The notes below the pieces were generated by a model. It saw only the letters and a program-made list of their open reading frames with translations. It was not told where the DNA came from and searched no databases. Shown one piece after another: positions 1 to 8,077 of a stretch of 57,321 nt of DNA (its first letter is position 1; each line of letters starts with the position of its first letter). Source of the DNA: Gemmatimonadota bacterium. GTDB lineage: Bacteria > Gemmatimonadota > Gemmatimonadetes > Longimicrobiales > Gaopeijiaceae. Where the stretch lies: contig JAOTVL010000005.1 in the NCBI GenBank assembly GCA_029863525.1, positions 1-57,321 of the forward strand, in the 5' to 3' direction. The position numbers and the translations under genes are program-made.

Positions 1-15
1 TTCGTTGAGTTGGTC

Positions 16-264
16 TCAGTGGTCGTCGTGGTTCAGCTCGTACTCACGCTGCGTGTGCATTCGCTCCTCGCCCTGACGCTTGTCGCGCTTGCGCGCGGCG
101 CGCATCGCCATCTCGTGCGTCCCGGACGAATGTACCGTCGGAAGAGAGAACGCGCGCTCCAGGTTTTGGCTCTCGCATTCGGGGCACACCGCCTTGGCGT
201 CGCCGCGAATGAGCGCCTCGAAGTCGTTCCCACAGTCTTGGCAGGAGTACTCGTAGATAGGTAT
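16..264 (-). CDS. FmdB-type zinc-ribbon protein
   Basis: Small putative regulatory protein of the FmdB/CxxC_CxxC_SSSS family. The family hallmark PIYEYSCQDCG is followed by FEALIRG, then a second pair CPEC about 20 residues later, so one four-Cys zinc ribbon is seen. The tail (about 40 residues) is charged and rich in His, Arg and Glu. Family members start with Met just before PIYEY or PTYEY. Here that codon is ATA (262-264), preceded by ATC, and a GGAG sequence sits 6 nt upstream of the ATA. The nearest legal in-frame start is a GTG at 372, which has no ribosome site and would add 36 residues without family resemblance. I therefore give the extent from the conserved position and treat the start codon as unresolved. 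It diverges from the DUF4168-like gene. Function in the cell is not known for most members. Confidence 0.78.
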   Translation of the reverse strand: MPIYEYSCQDCGNDFEALIRGDAKAVCPECESQNLERAFSLPTVHSSGTHEMAMRAARKRDKRQGEERMHTQREYELNHDDH

Positions 265-403
265 GATGCTCTCCGCGTCAGGATTCGTACGTCGACCCGA
301 AGCCGAAGAATACGATGAACTTCGGGCGGCAAACAACGGTAGTACACCTGCCCCGTTGGGGGATCCGACCACTGCGTCAGTTCAAGTCGACACAGGAACA
401 CCG

Positions 404-775
404 ATGACGTTTCAACGACGCGCGCTGGGCTCGAGCCTGGCCCTCTTCGCTCTCTTGGCGCTGGCCGGTCCGGCAGCGGCGTGGGCTCAAGACGCCCCGC
501 CGACCCCCGACCGGGAGCAGCTCGTGCGTTTCGCGCAGGTCCACCTCGCCATCAACGTCGCCCGTGACGAATTCCACGGGGCTATCGCCCGGGTGCACGA
601 TGCGGAAGGACGCAACCGCGCCCGGGAAGAGGTCGACACCAAGATCGCGGCGATTCTCGAAGAGCACGAGATGACCCGCGAGGAGTACGACGACTTCATC
701 CTCCTGATCAGCCTCGACGGCGACCTGAGGGCGAGCTTCGAGGAGGTCATGGCGGAGCTCCAGGACCCCAGCTGA
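404..775 (+). CDS. secreted DUF4168-like protein
   Basis: 123-residue exported protein. Residues 1-29 form a signal peptide (MTFQRR, a hydrophobic Leu/Ala stretch, then AWAQ). The mature part is an acidic helical domain of about 90 residues with the pattern FAQVHLAINVARDEF, then EVDTKIAAILEEHEMTREEY, which resembles DUF4168 in spacing and in the EMTREEYDDF segment. Start ATG is chosen because it opens the signal peptide and has AGGAA upstream. No catalytic residues are evident. The role of DUF4168 proteins is unknown and the periplasm is the likely location. The gene stands alone, converging with the ankyrin gene across a GC hairpin. Confidence 0.75.
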   Translation: MTFQRRALGSSLALFALLALAGPAAAWAQDAPPTPDREQLVRFAQVHLAINVARDEFHGAIARVHDAEGRNRAREEVDTKIAAILEEHEMTREEYDDFILLISLDGDLRASFEEVMAELQDPS

Positions 776-780
776 CGTCG

Positions 781-811
781 GCCCGCTCGATCGCTTGGCA
801 CGCTAGCGGGC
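781..811. terminator. GC hairpin between convergent genes
   Basis: GCCCGCT at 781-787 pairs perfectly with AGCGGGC at 805-811, loop 17 nt. It lies between the convergent stops at 775 and 822 and could end transcription from both sides. There is no T-run, so the assignment rests on position and stem only. Confidence 0.4.
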
Positions 812-821
812 TCGCGTCGAC

Positions 822-2690
822 TCAGCAGGACACGCAGTTGTGGTTGTTCTTGGCGCCCAGGCTCTCGAGCAGCTCGATGGTCGCCGGAAACGGGCTGATA
901 CGCTGAAACGGTCCGTTCGCCATGTCGACCGTGGTTCGTCCCTCCCTGCTCACCGCGGTCACGTCGGCCCCCTGCTCCACCAAGTAGAGGATCAACTCGT
1001 TGTCGCCCCGCGACGCGGCATGGTGCACGGCGTTGTAGCCGTTGTGGTCGCGCGCGTTCACGTCGGCCCCGAGCTCCTCGACCAGATACCGGACCGCGGG
1101 CAGCCACCCATCCGGCACGACACGATGGATGTTCGCCGCGTACCCCTCTCCGTAGCCGACCCCCGTGGCGGCGTGAATCGGATAGGCGCCGGGTCCACCG
1201 ACCTCGACGGGCGGTAGGCCGGAGGGGTCGGGTCCCACGGTCGCCGGGCCGCGACCGAACCGGCCGCCCGCCGTCTTCATGGTCGGGATGTTCGGATCGG
1301 CTCCGTATGCGACCAGCATCTTCATGGCGTCGAGGTCGAGCGCGTAGGCGGCACGCCAGAAGGGCGTCGCGCCCATGCGATCCACACGCAGGTAATCGTC
1401 ACCGAAGGTGGTGAACCAGAGCTGCTTGGTGAGACGGACATTCGGATCCACACCGGCCTCCAGGAACGCCTTCATGAGCTCCAGGTAGGTCACCTCCTGC
1501 TGCATGTAATCGGCGGGCTGCGGGTGCCGCGACTTCGGAATCCACTGCGTGTTGAGCGTCGTGTACAGCGGTGTAGCGTTCGCGTCCGAGGCGATCCCCG
1601 GGTCGGCCCCCGCCTCGAACAGCCTCATCGCCAGGTCGAAATGGCCGTTGATCGTGGCAATGAGGAGCGGCGTGGAGTGGTCTCCGCCGCTCTGCTGGTC
1701 GATGTCCACGCCGGCCTGGACGAGCGCCATCGCGGTCTCGATATGGCCTTCCCGTGCGGCCAGGTGCAGCGGCGACAGACCACCGTAGCCACCCACCAGC
1801 TGGGCGTGCGAATAGCGCGACGAGGGCACGCGATCGCGTTGCTGGTCGTTGATCTCCTCACGCGACGGAGCCCGGTCCGGGGTGCCGGCGCCGGCTGGCG
1901 GACCGCCGGGGCGCGCTCCGGGATCGGGCCGATCCCCCCGCTGCTGCGAGGGCGCGCCTGCGGAGCCTGGAGGTCCCCCTCGTCCGGCCGGGGCTCTCCC
2001 CTCGGCTGCGGCCATGATCTGCTGGTGGATCTGCTCCTGACGTGCCCGGTCCTCGCGGTCTTGGGTTTCGCGTTGGTCCATGTCCATCACGCGCGCGGTG
2101 AGCGAGGCGTCGGCCCCCGCCACCAGGAGGGTGCGCACGACGTCGGTGCGACCCGCGGCCGCGGCGTACATGAGCGGCGTTTGGAGCCATCGAGGCTCCT
2201 TGGCGTCGACCTCGGCGCCGTGTTCGAGCAGCGCCTGAACCGCTCGGAGGCTCCCGGAGGCCGCCGCGTAGTGGAGCGGCTGCACGCCGGCCGGTGACGT
2301 CCGGGCGCGCGCATCGGCCTCGCCCTCGAGAAGCACCTCCACGACGTTGGCCGCCCCCTTCTTCGCCGCGATGTGCAGCGGCGTGTAGGCGCCGACCCGG
2401 GTCACCGAGCCCGCGTTGGCCCCGGCCACCAGGAGCAGCTCGGCCATCTCGGGGTTGCCGTGCTCGGCGGCCCAATGGAGCCCGGTCATTCCGTCTCCCT
2501 GCGACGCGTTCACGTCTTCCCCGTCTCGCAGCAGCGACCGGACCGTCGCGACGTCGTTCTTCATGGCCGCGTCGGCGACCGGCGCTTCGGGCGCGCCTCC
2601 GCCCCACAGCACGAGGGTCGCCGCGAGGGCACCCCAGGCATGGGCTCGCAGCGAGGGGGACAGGCGGATCTTCGAGGCTCCAGTTGTCAT
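822..2690 (-). CDS. secreted ankyrin-repeat protein
   Basis: 622 residues: N-terminal signal sequence (hydrophobic AWGALAATLVLW), then ankyrin repeats in two blocks. Block one (about 40-200) shows repeated TGLHWAAEHGN, TPLHIAAKKG, QPLHYAAASG and TPLMYAAAAG units. A low-complexity Gly/Pro/Arg/Gln linker follows (about 215-290). Block two (about 300-600) contains SPLHLAAREGH, TPLLIATINGH, TPLYTTLNTQ, TPFWRAAYALD and NAVHHAASRGD. The tail ends with NCVSC. Ankyrin arrays bind proteins. An exported one suggests a periplasmic or surface scaffold. It is the last gene of the operon with the two DUF1592/DUF1552 pairs, 15 nt after the DUF1552 stop, so a job tied to those proteins is likely but unproven. 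Confidence 0.9.
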   Translation of the reverse strand: MTTGASKIRLSPSLRAHAWGALAATLVLWGGGAPEAPVADAAMKNDVATVRSLLRDGEDVNASQGDGMTGLHWAAEHGNPEMAELLLVAGANAGSVTRVGAYTPLHIAAKKGAANVVEVLLEGEADARARTSPAGVQPLHYAAASGSLRAVQALLEHGAEVDAKEPRWLQTPLMYAAAAGRTDVVRTLLVAGADASLTARVMDMDQRETQDREDRARQEQIHQQIMAAAEGRAPAGRGGPPGSAGAPSQQRGDRPDPGARPGGPPAGAGTPDRAPSREEINDQQRDRVPSSRYSHAQLVGGYGGLSPLHLAAREGHIETAMALVQAGVDIDQQSGGDHSTPLLIATINGHFDLAMRLFEAGADPGIASDANATPLYTTLNTQWIPKSRHPQPADYMQQEVTYLELMKAFLEAGVDPNVRLTKQLWFTTFGDDYLRVDRMGATPFWRAAYALDLDAMKMLVAYGADPNIPTMKTAGGRFGRGPATVGPDPSGLPPVEVGGPGAYPIHAATGVGYGEGYAANIHRVVPDGWLPAVRYLVEELGADVNARDHNGYNAVHHAASRGDNELILYLVEQGADVTAVSREGRTTVDMANGPFQRISPFPATIELLESLGAKNNHNCVSC

Positions 2691-2705
2691 GGTCGTCTCC
2701 CGCGC

Positions 2706-4121
2706 CTACCGGTCGGGCGCCGTGGTGCTCGGCATGGTGAGGGGCAGCTCACCGGTGCTGTCCCCGAAGCTGTCGATGTCGTCGTGGCCGAGGGTGTGCA
2801 ACATCGACAACATCGCGTTGGCCATCGGCGTGCCGTCGGGCGCCTTCAGGTGGAGGTTGCCCTCGAGCTTTCCGTTGGCGTGACCCAATACGACGAGCGG
2901 TGCCCGCCGGTGGTTGTGGATGTTCCCGTCGGCCATGGGCGATCCGAAGACGATCATCGTCTTCTCGAGCAAGTCGGTGCCGCCCTCGTCGATGTCTTTC
3001 AGCTTCTGGAGGAAATACGGAAGCATGCTGACGTGGTATTTGTTGATGACCGCGAAGTCGAGGATTGCCGCCTCGCGCCCACCATGGTGCGACGCCGGGT
3101 GGAACGGCGTCTCCGTGCCGCTTTCCGGGTAGACGCGCGACGAAGCGTCGCGTCCTGTCTTGAACGAGAACACGCGTGTCATGTCCGAAGCGAACGCGAG
3201 CGCCTGCAGGTCGAACATGAGATGCATGTGCTCGGTGAACGAGTCGGGGACGCCCGCGGGGGCGCCCGGCAGCTCGCGCTCCTCACCCGACGAATTCTGG
3301 GCCTCGACCGACTGGATGCGCCGCTCGATCTCCCGCACGTTGTCGAGGTACCGATCCACGCGGTCGAGGTCCTGCGGCCCGAGTCGCCCACGCATGCGGG
3401 CCATGTCTTCGGTGATCCAATCGAGAATGCTCCCGCTCGTACGGCGGCGGCGGGCCCGCTCGGCGGGGGAGCCCCCTGCACCGAAGAGGAGGTCGAACGC
3501 GACGCGCGGATCGCGGATCATCGGCAGGGGCTCGGTCGGCGACGCCCAGCTGATCGAATCGGTGTAGACGCAGGAATAGCCGTAGGCGCATCCGCCCGCC
3601 TGATCCACGTTCTCGATACAGAGCTGCATGGAGGGGATCGGTGTGTTCTGCCCGAACCGGTTCGCGTAGATCTGATCGAGCGACGTTCCGACGTAGACGT
3701 CCGAGCTCTCGGTCTGCTTCGGATGCGACTGCGTGAGGTAGACCGAGCTCGACCGGAAGTGGTCGCCCCCGATCTCGTGCGGCTGGAACGCCTCGGCCAT
3801 GCGGACATCGGTGTTGCTGACGATCGTCAGATAGTCGCGCCACGGATCGAGAGGAAGCAGCGCGCTCGGTGTGAGATCGAAGGCGCTGCCGACGTCGGCC
3901 GGCGCCCACAGATTCTGGCTCGCGCCCCACTCGTTGCTGCCCGCCGCCCCGTGCACGAGCTCGATGGCCACCAATCGCGTGGGGTCGGATTCGTCCAAGC
4001 CACGGCCCGCGCGAAGTCGACCGGCCGGGACCATGGCATCCAGAAACGGCAACGCCACGCTGGCACCCATTCCACGGAGGAAGGTCCGGCGGTGCATCTT
4101 CTGTCCGGTGATGAACTCCAT
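2706..4121 (-). CDS. DUF1552 protein, copy A
   Basis: 471 residues. The N-terminus carries a twin-arginine-like motif (HRRTFLRGMG) followed by a hydrophobic stretch, indicating export in folded form. The rest matches the DUF1552 family: ELVHGAAGSNEWG, LTIVSNTDVRMAEAF, EIGGDHFRSS, YLTQSHPKQT, GTSLDQIYA, then the C-terminal MIVFGSPMADGNIHNHRRAPLV. DUF1552 proteins have no proven reaction. Their genes nearly always sit beside a DUF1592-type c-type cytochrome gene, as here (22 nt downstream of copy A of that gene). It closely resembles the DUF1552 protein at 6665-8077, so the two are recent paralogues. The last residues (TTAPDR) diverge between copies. Confidence 0.92.
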   Translation of the reverse strand: MEFITGQKMHRRTFLRGMGASVALPFLDAMVPAGRLRAGRGLDESDPTRLVAIELVHGAAGSNEWGASQNLWAPADVGSAFDLTPSALLPLDPWRDYLTIVSNTDVRMAEAFQPHEIGGDHFRSSSVYLTQSHPKQTESSDVYVGTSLDQIYANRFGQNTPIPSMQLCIENVDQAGGCAYGYSCVYTDSISWASPTEPLPMIRDPRVAFDLLFGAGGSPAERARRRRTSGSILDWITEDMARMRGRLGPQDLDRVDRYLDNVREIERRIQSVEAQNSSGEERELPGAPAGVPDSFTEHMHLMFDLQALAFASDMTRVFSFKTGRDASSRVYPESGTETPFHPASHHGGREAAILDFAVINKYHVSMLPYFLQKLKDIDEGGTDLLEKTMIVFGSPMADGNIHNHRRAPLVVLGHANGKLEGNLHLKAPDGTPMANAMLSMLHTLGHDDIDSFGDSTGELPLTMPSTTAPDR

Positions 4122-4143
4122 GTCGTTCGTCTCCCCTAGGGGC

Positions 4144-6651
4144 TCAGTTCAGGTTGTCTGCCGCGACCGTGGCCGCGCTCTGCATGCGGAAGGCGTCGCT
4201 GCGAACGATGCCGATGAAGAACGACGACAGTCGGTAGTCGTCCCGTTCGGCGTCCCGTACGATCCGGCGGATCGTGGGCTGGTCGTAATACTCCACCCGT
4301 CGGCCGAGCGCGTACGCCATGAGGTTCGACGCGAACGTGCGCACCAGCGGAATCGGACGTTTCAGGAGTGCCTGCTGGAGTTCCACGGGACTCGTGATGG
4401 GCGTGCCGTCGTAGAAGTCGCCCCGCGTGTCGAGCGAGTTGCCGTTCTCACGGATGCGCCATTTGCCCGTGACGCCGTAACTGTCGAGCGCCAAGCCGAT
4501 GGGGTCCATGAAGCGATGGCACGCGTTGCAGGTGGGGTTCGCGCGGTGGATCTCCATGCGCTCGCGCGTCGTGAGTACGCGACCCCCGTCCGACGCCTCG
4601 GTCTCCTCGAGATCCGGGACGCCCGGAGGAGGAGGAGGCGGTGGCGTGCCCATCAGCACTTCCATGACCCACTTGCCGCGAAGGACGGGTGACGTCCGCC
4701 CCGCGTGCGAGGTCAGCGTGAGAACGCTCGCGTGCCCCAAGACGCCGCGCCGACGGTCGTTGGGATACTCGACCCGGCGGAAGTCATCGCCGGTCACCCC
4801 CTCGAAACCGTAGTGACTCGCCAGGCGCTCGTTCACGAACGTGTAGTCCGCAGTGTACAGCTCGAACAGCGACCGGTCTTCCTTCACGAGATTCGTGAAG
4901 AAGAGCTCGGTCTCCTGTAGCATGTCGTCCGCGAGCTGCTGATGGAAGTCGGGCTCGAGACGGACGTCCGGGTGAACCTTGTCGAGGTCCTGCAGCCGTA
5001 GCCACTGGGCGGCGAACCGGGATCCGAGCGCCCGCGCCTTCGGATCGGCGAGCATCCGCCGGACCTGGGCTTCGAGCTCGTCGTCGTCGGACAGCTCCCC
5101 GCGCTCCGCCAGGTCGAGGAGCTCGGCGTCGGGTGGGGCACCCCAGAGGAAGTACGAGAGCCGCGCCGCGAGATCCTCGTCGGCGACGGGATACAGGCCT
5201 CGTCGATCCTCGTCGCTCGGCGCTTCCTCGAAGCGGAAGACGAAGTGCGGGCTGGCGAGCATCGCTTCCAGCGCGGTGCGGATTCCGATCTCGAAGCCGC
5301 CCTCGTCGCGGCCGTACTCGTAGAAGCCGAGGAGCGCCTCGCGGTCCTCCTCTCTGAGTGGACGGCGGAACGCCTGCGTGCCGAGACGCTCGATGATCGA
5401 CTCGGCGCACGAGCGCTCTTCGCCGGGGCCCAGAGGACGGCACGTGAAGATCGCTCGCCGGATCGGCGTGTCGGAAACGCCAGTCACACTTTCCGGACCC
5501 ACGATGACGAGGTCACGCATGTGCGGCAGCGACATGATGCCGTAGGTGCCAGCAATAGCCGTGCTGGCCAACGACCAATCGTGTGGCGAGATGAGATCCT
5601 GCACGGGGCCGTCCGCTTTCTCCAGGAACGCGGCGGTCACGCGGTGGGGTCCGGCGGTGATGTGCAGGGCGTCGGTACGCATCTCCACGCCGCCGGGGTT
5701 CGACACGTGCATCCACCGATCGATGTCGAGCAAGGCGACCCGCTCGCCGTCGATGGAGATCTCGACCCGTTCGGGATCGTCGGCGGTGGTGTTCAGGTTC
5801 GAGGCGCCGTTGCCGACGGCGGTTCCCGTGGTCTCGTGGTGAAACGAGAAGCGGAAGACGTACGCCCCGTCCGCCGGAAAGTTGTGCGTCACGGAAATGC
5901 CGCCGCGCGTCCCGTACGGAGCGCCCGGTACGCGCTCGGTCTGAGATGCCCAACGGGGCACCCGGTACTGCGCCTCTCGCGACGTCGCGTTCGGGTCGCC
6001 CACCGCGAGGCGGCTGATTTCGGCGGCGGCGTTCAGGTACGCGTCGAGCAGTGTGGGCGACAGCATCTGCGCGTCGGCGATGTTGTCGAAATTCGCGCTC
6101 TTCGTGTCCGGCGGGAGGTAGTCCGCACCGTCGATTTGGAGGCCCAGGAGGGCGTGCACGGAGGCCGCGTACTCCGCCTGGTTCAGACGCTGGAACGTCC
6201 GTCCGCCCGGGTTCGGATCGGCTTCGGCGGCACGATCGAGCCGGTTCTCCAGCGCTTCGACCAACGCCGTGAGCGTGTCACCGGCCGGCCTCGAGACGCC
6301 CGGAGGCGGCATCATCCCGGCGCGCAGCTTCACCACCATCTTCTCGGCGGTCGCGCCGTCGAGCTCGGGACGCGTCGCGTCGAATTCCTCGAGAGACAGG
6401 TTTCCGCGAAGGCGTCGATCGGAATGACAGCGGACGCAGTACTCCTCGATGACGTCGTTGTCGTCGACGGCGACGGGACCGGCACCGATGAGCGCCGCGG
6501 TCCCTTCATGCCCACCCACGTCGCTCGGCACGACACTCCCGACCGCACGTGCCCATCCGGGTCCCTGGGTGGTCGCGAGTTCGGTGCCCCCGAGGGTGAT
6601 CACCAGTCCACCCGCCACCGCAAGCGAGACCATCGTTTTCATTCCGGTCAT
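4144..6651 (-). CDS. DUF1592 diheme cytochrome c-type protein, copy A
   Basis: 835 residues with signal sequence. Domains in order: a planctomycete-type c heme domain with CVRCH at residues 72-76 and the following RRLRGNLSLEEFD; DUF1587 (FQRLNQAEYAASVHALLGL, about 150-215); a carbohydrate-binding-like beta region (about 235-370); DUF1595 (about 400-480); DUF1592 (ARLSYFLWGAPPDAELL, about 495-625); DUF1588 with PTCNACHRFMDPIGLALD, giving a second CxxCH near residue 710; DUF1585 at the C-terminus (MAYALGRRVEYYDQP). Two covalent hemes are predicted, so a periplasmic redox enzyme or electron carrier acting with its DUF1552 partner. Substrate unknown. A proline run (about nine Pro) precedes GVPDLEE and is kept in copy B. 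Confidence 0.92.
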   Translation of the reverse strand: MTGMKTMVSLAVAGGLVITLGGTELATTQGPGWARAVGSVVPSDVGGHEGTAALIGAGPVAVDDNDVIEEYCVRCHSDRRLRGNLSLEEFDATRPELDGATAEKMVVKLRAGMMPPPGVSRPAGDTLTALVEALENRLDRAAEADPNPGGRTFQRLNQAEYAASVHALLGLQIDGADYLPPDTKSANFDNIADAQMLSPTLLDAYLNAAAEISRLAVGDPNATSREAQYRVPRWASQTERVPGAPYGTRGGISVTHNFPADGAYVFRFSFHHETTGTAVGNGASNLNTTADDPERVEISIDGERVALLDIDRWMHVSNPGGVEMRTDALHITAGPHRVTAAFLEKADGPVQDLISPHDWSLASTAIAGTYGIMSLPHMRDLVIVGPESVTGVSDTPIRRAIFTCRPLGPGEERSCAESIIERLGTQAFRRPLREEDREALLGFYEYGRDEGGFEIGIRTALEAMLASPHFVFRFEEAPSDEDRRGLYPVADEDLAARLSYFLWGAPPDAELLDLAERGELSDDDELEAQVRRMLADPKARALGSRFAAQWLRLQDLDKVHPDVRLEPDFHQQLADDMLQETELFFTNLVKEDRSLFELYTADYTFVNERLASHYGFEGVTGDDFRRVEYPNDRRRGVLGHASVLTLTSHAGRTSPVLRGKWVMEVLMGTPPPPPPPGVPDLEETEASDGGRVLTTRERMEIHRANPTCNACHRFMDPIGLALDSYGVTGKWRIRENGNSLDTRGDFYDGTPITSPVELQQALLKRPIPLVRTFASNLMAYALGRRVEYYDQPTIRRIVRDAERDDYRLSSFFIGIVRSDAFRMQSAATVAADNLN

Positions 6652-6664
6652 ACCGTCTTTTCCC

Positions 6665-8077
6665 TCATCCGGCAGAAGTCGTCGACAACGGCATCCCCAG
6701 CGAGAACTCGCCTGTGCTGTCGCCGAAGCTGTCCAAGTCGTCGAGTCCGAGCTCGTGTAAGAGCGTCAGCATCACGTTCGCCATCGGCGTGCCGTCCGGC
6801 GCCTTGAAGTGAAGGTTGCCGTCCAGCGCACCGTTGCCCTTCCCCAACAAGACAAATGGGCACCGCCGATGGTTGTGGAGATTCCCGTCGGCCATCGGAG
6901 ACCCGAATACGATCATGGTCTTTTCGAGCAGATCCGTTCCACCCTCGTCGAGCGCCTTCAGACGCTCGAGGAAGTACGGAAGCATGCCCACGTGGTACTG
7001 GTTGATCTTGTGGAAGTCGAGGATTGCTTCCTCACGTCCACCGTGGTGCGACGCCGGGTGGAACGGCCGATCCGTGCCACTCTCCGGGTACACCCGACCC
7101 GAAGCGTCCCGGCCCGTCTTGAAGGAGAAGACCCGCGTCATGTCCGAGGCGAAGGCGAGCGCCTGGAGGTCGAACATCAGGCGCATGTGCTCCTCGAAGG
7201 AGTCCGGCACTCCGGCCGGCGCGCCCGGAAGCTCTCGCTCCTCGCCCGTGGCGTTGCGCGCTTCGACCCCCTGGATGCGCCGCTCGATCTCGCGGACGGT
7301 GTCCAGGTAACGTTCCAGCCGCTGGGCGTCGTTTGCGCCGAGCTCCCGCTTGAGGTACGCGACCTCCCCGGTGATCCAATCGAGGATGGAGCTGTTCGTG
7401 CGGCGACGCATGGCTCGGTCTTCGACCGTTCCACCGGCGCCGAAGAGCATGTTGAACACCACGCGCGGGTCCCGGATCATCGGCAACGGCTCGCTCGGCG
7501 AGGCCCAACTGATGGTGTCCGTGTACACGCAAGAGTAGCCGTAGGCGCAGCCACCGGATTGGTCGACGGGCTCGATGCAGAGTTGCATCGACGGGATCGG
7601 CGTGTCCTGACCGAATCGGCCCGCGTAAACCTGGTCCATCGACGTGCCGGCGAAGACGTCGGAGCCTCGGGTCTGCTTCGGGTGCGACTGCGTCAGGAAT
7701 ACCGCGCTCGAACGAAAGTGATCGCCGCCGATCTCGTGGGCCTCGAACGCCTCGGCCATCCGAACGTCGGTGTTGCTCACGATCGTGAGGTAGTCGCGCC
7801 ACGGATCGAGCGGGCTCAGCGCGCTGGTGGTGAGGTCGAAATCGCGCCCGACTTGCGGCGGATTCCAGAGATGCTGCGTGGCGCCCCACTCGTTGCATCC
7901 GGCCGCCCCGTGTACGAGCTCGATCGCCACGAAGCGGGTGGCATCGGCGGCGGCGCGGCCGGAGGCCGTGAGTCGCCCGGCCGGAACCATCGCGTCGAGG
8001 AAGGGCAGCGCGACCGTCGCACCCATCCCCCGAAGGAACGTGCGTCGTTCGATGTGGTTGCCGGTGATGAAGTTCAT
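6665..8077 (-). CDS. DUF1552 protein, copy B
   Basis: 470 residues, same architecture as the copy at 2706-4121: twin-arginine-like ERRTFLRGMG, hydrophobic segment, ELVHGAAGCNEWG, EIGGDHFRSS, FLTQSHPKQT, MIVFGSPMADGNLHNHRR. Its ATG overlaps the stop of the upstream DUF1592 gene by 4 nt (ATGA), so the two are translationally coupled, as expected for partners made in fixed ratio. Differences from copy A are scattered over the length, with runs of identity in the catalytic-looking core, consistent with duplication of a two-gene unit and later divergence. Exported, probably by Tat. Reaction unknown. Confidence 0.92.
   Translation of the reverse strand: MNFITGNHIERRTFLRGMGATVALPFLDAMVPAGRLTASGRAAADATRFVAIELVHGAAGCNEWGATQHLWNPPQVGRDFDLTTSALSPLDPWRDYLTIVSNTDVRMAEAFEAHEIGGDHFRSSAVFLTQSHPKQTRGSDVFAGTSMDQVYAGRFGQDTPIPSMQLCIEPVDQSGGCAYGYSCVYTDTISWASPSEPLPMIRDPRVVFNMLFGAGGTVEDRAMRRRTNSSILDWITGEVAYLKRELGANDAQRLERYLDTVREIERRIQGVEARNATGEERELPGAPAGVPDSFEEHMRLMFDLQALAFASDMTRVFSFKTGRDASGRVYPESGTDRPFHPASHHGGREEAILDFHKINQYHVGMLPYFLERLKALDEGGTDLLEKTMIVFGSPMADGNLHNHRRCPFVLLGKGNGALDGNLHFKAPDGTPMANVMLTLLHELGLDDLDSFGDSTGEFSLGMPLSTTSAG

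Noticed and set aside
2373-4139. Long plus-strand open frame of 588 codons
   Set aside because: It is opposite the ankyrin and DUF1552 genes, has Arg/Val/Asp-rich low-information sequence typical of antisense frames in GC-rich DNA, and no motif.
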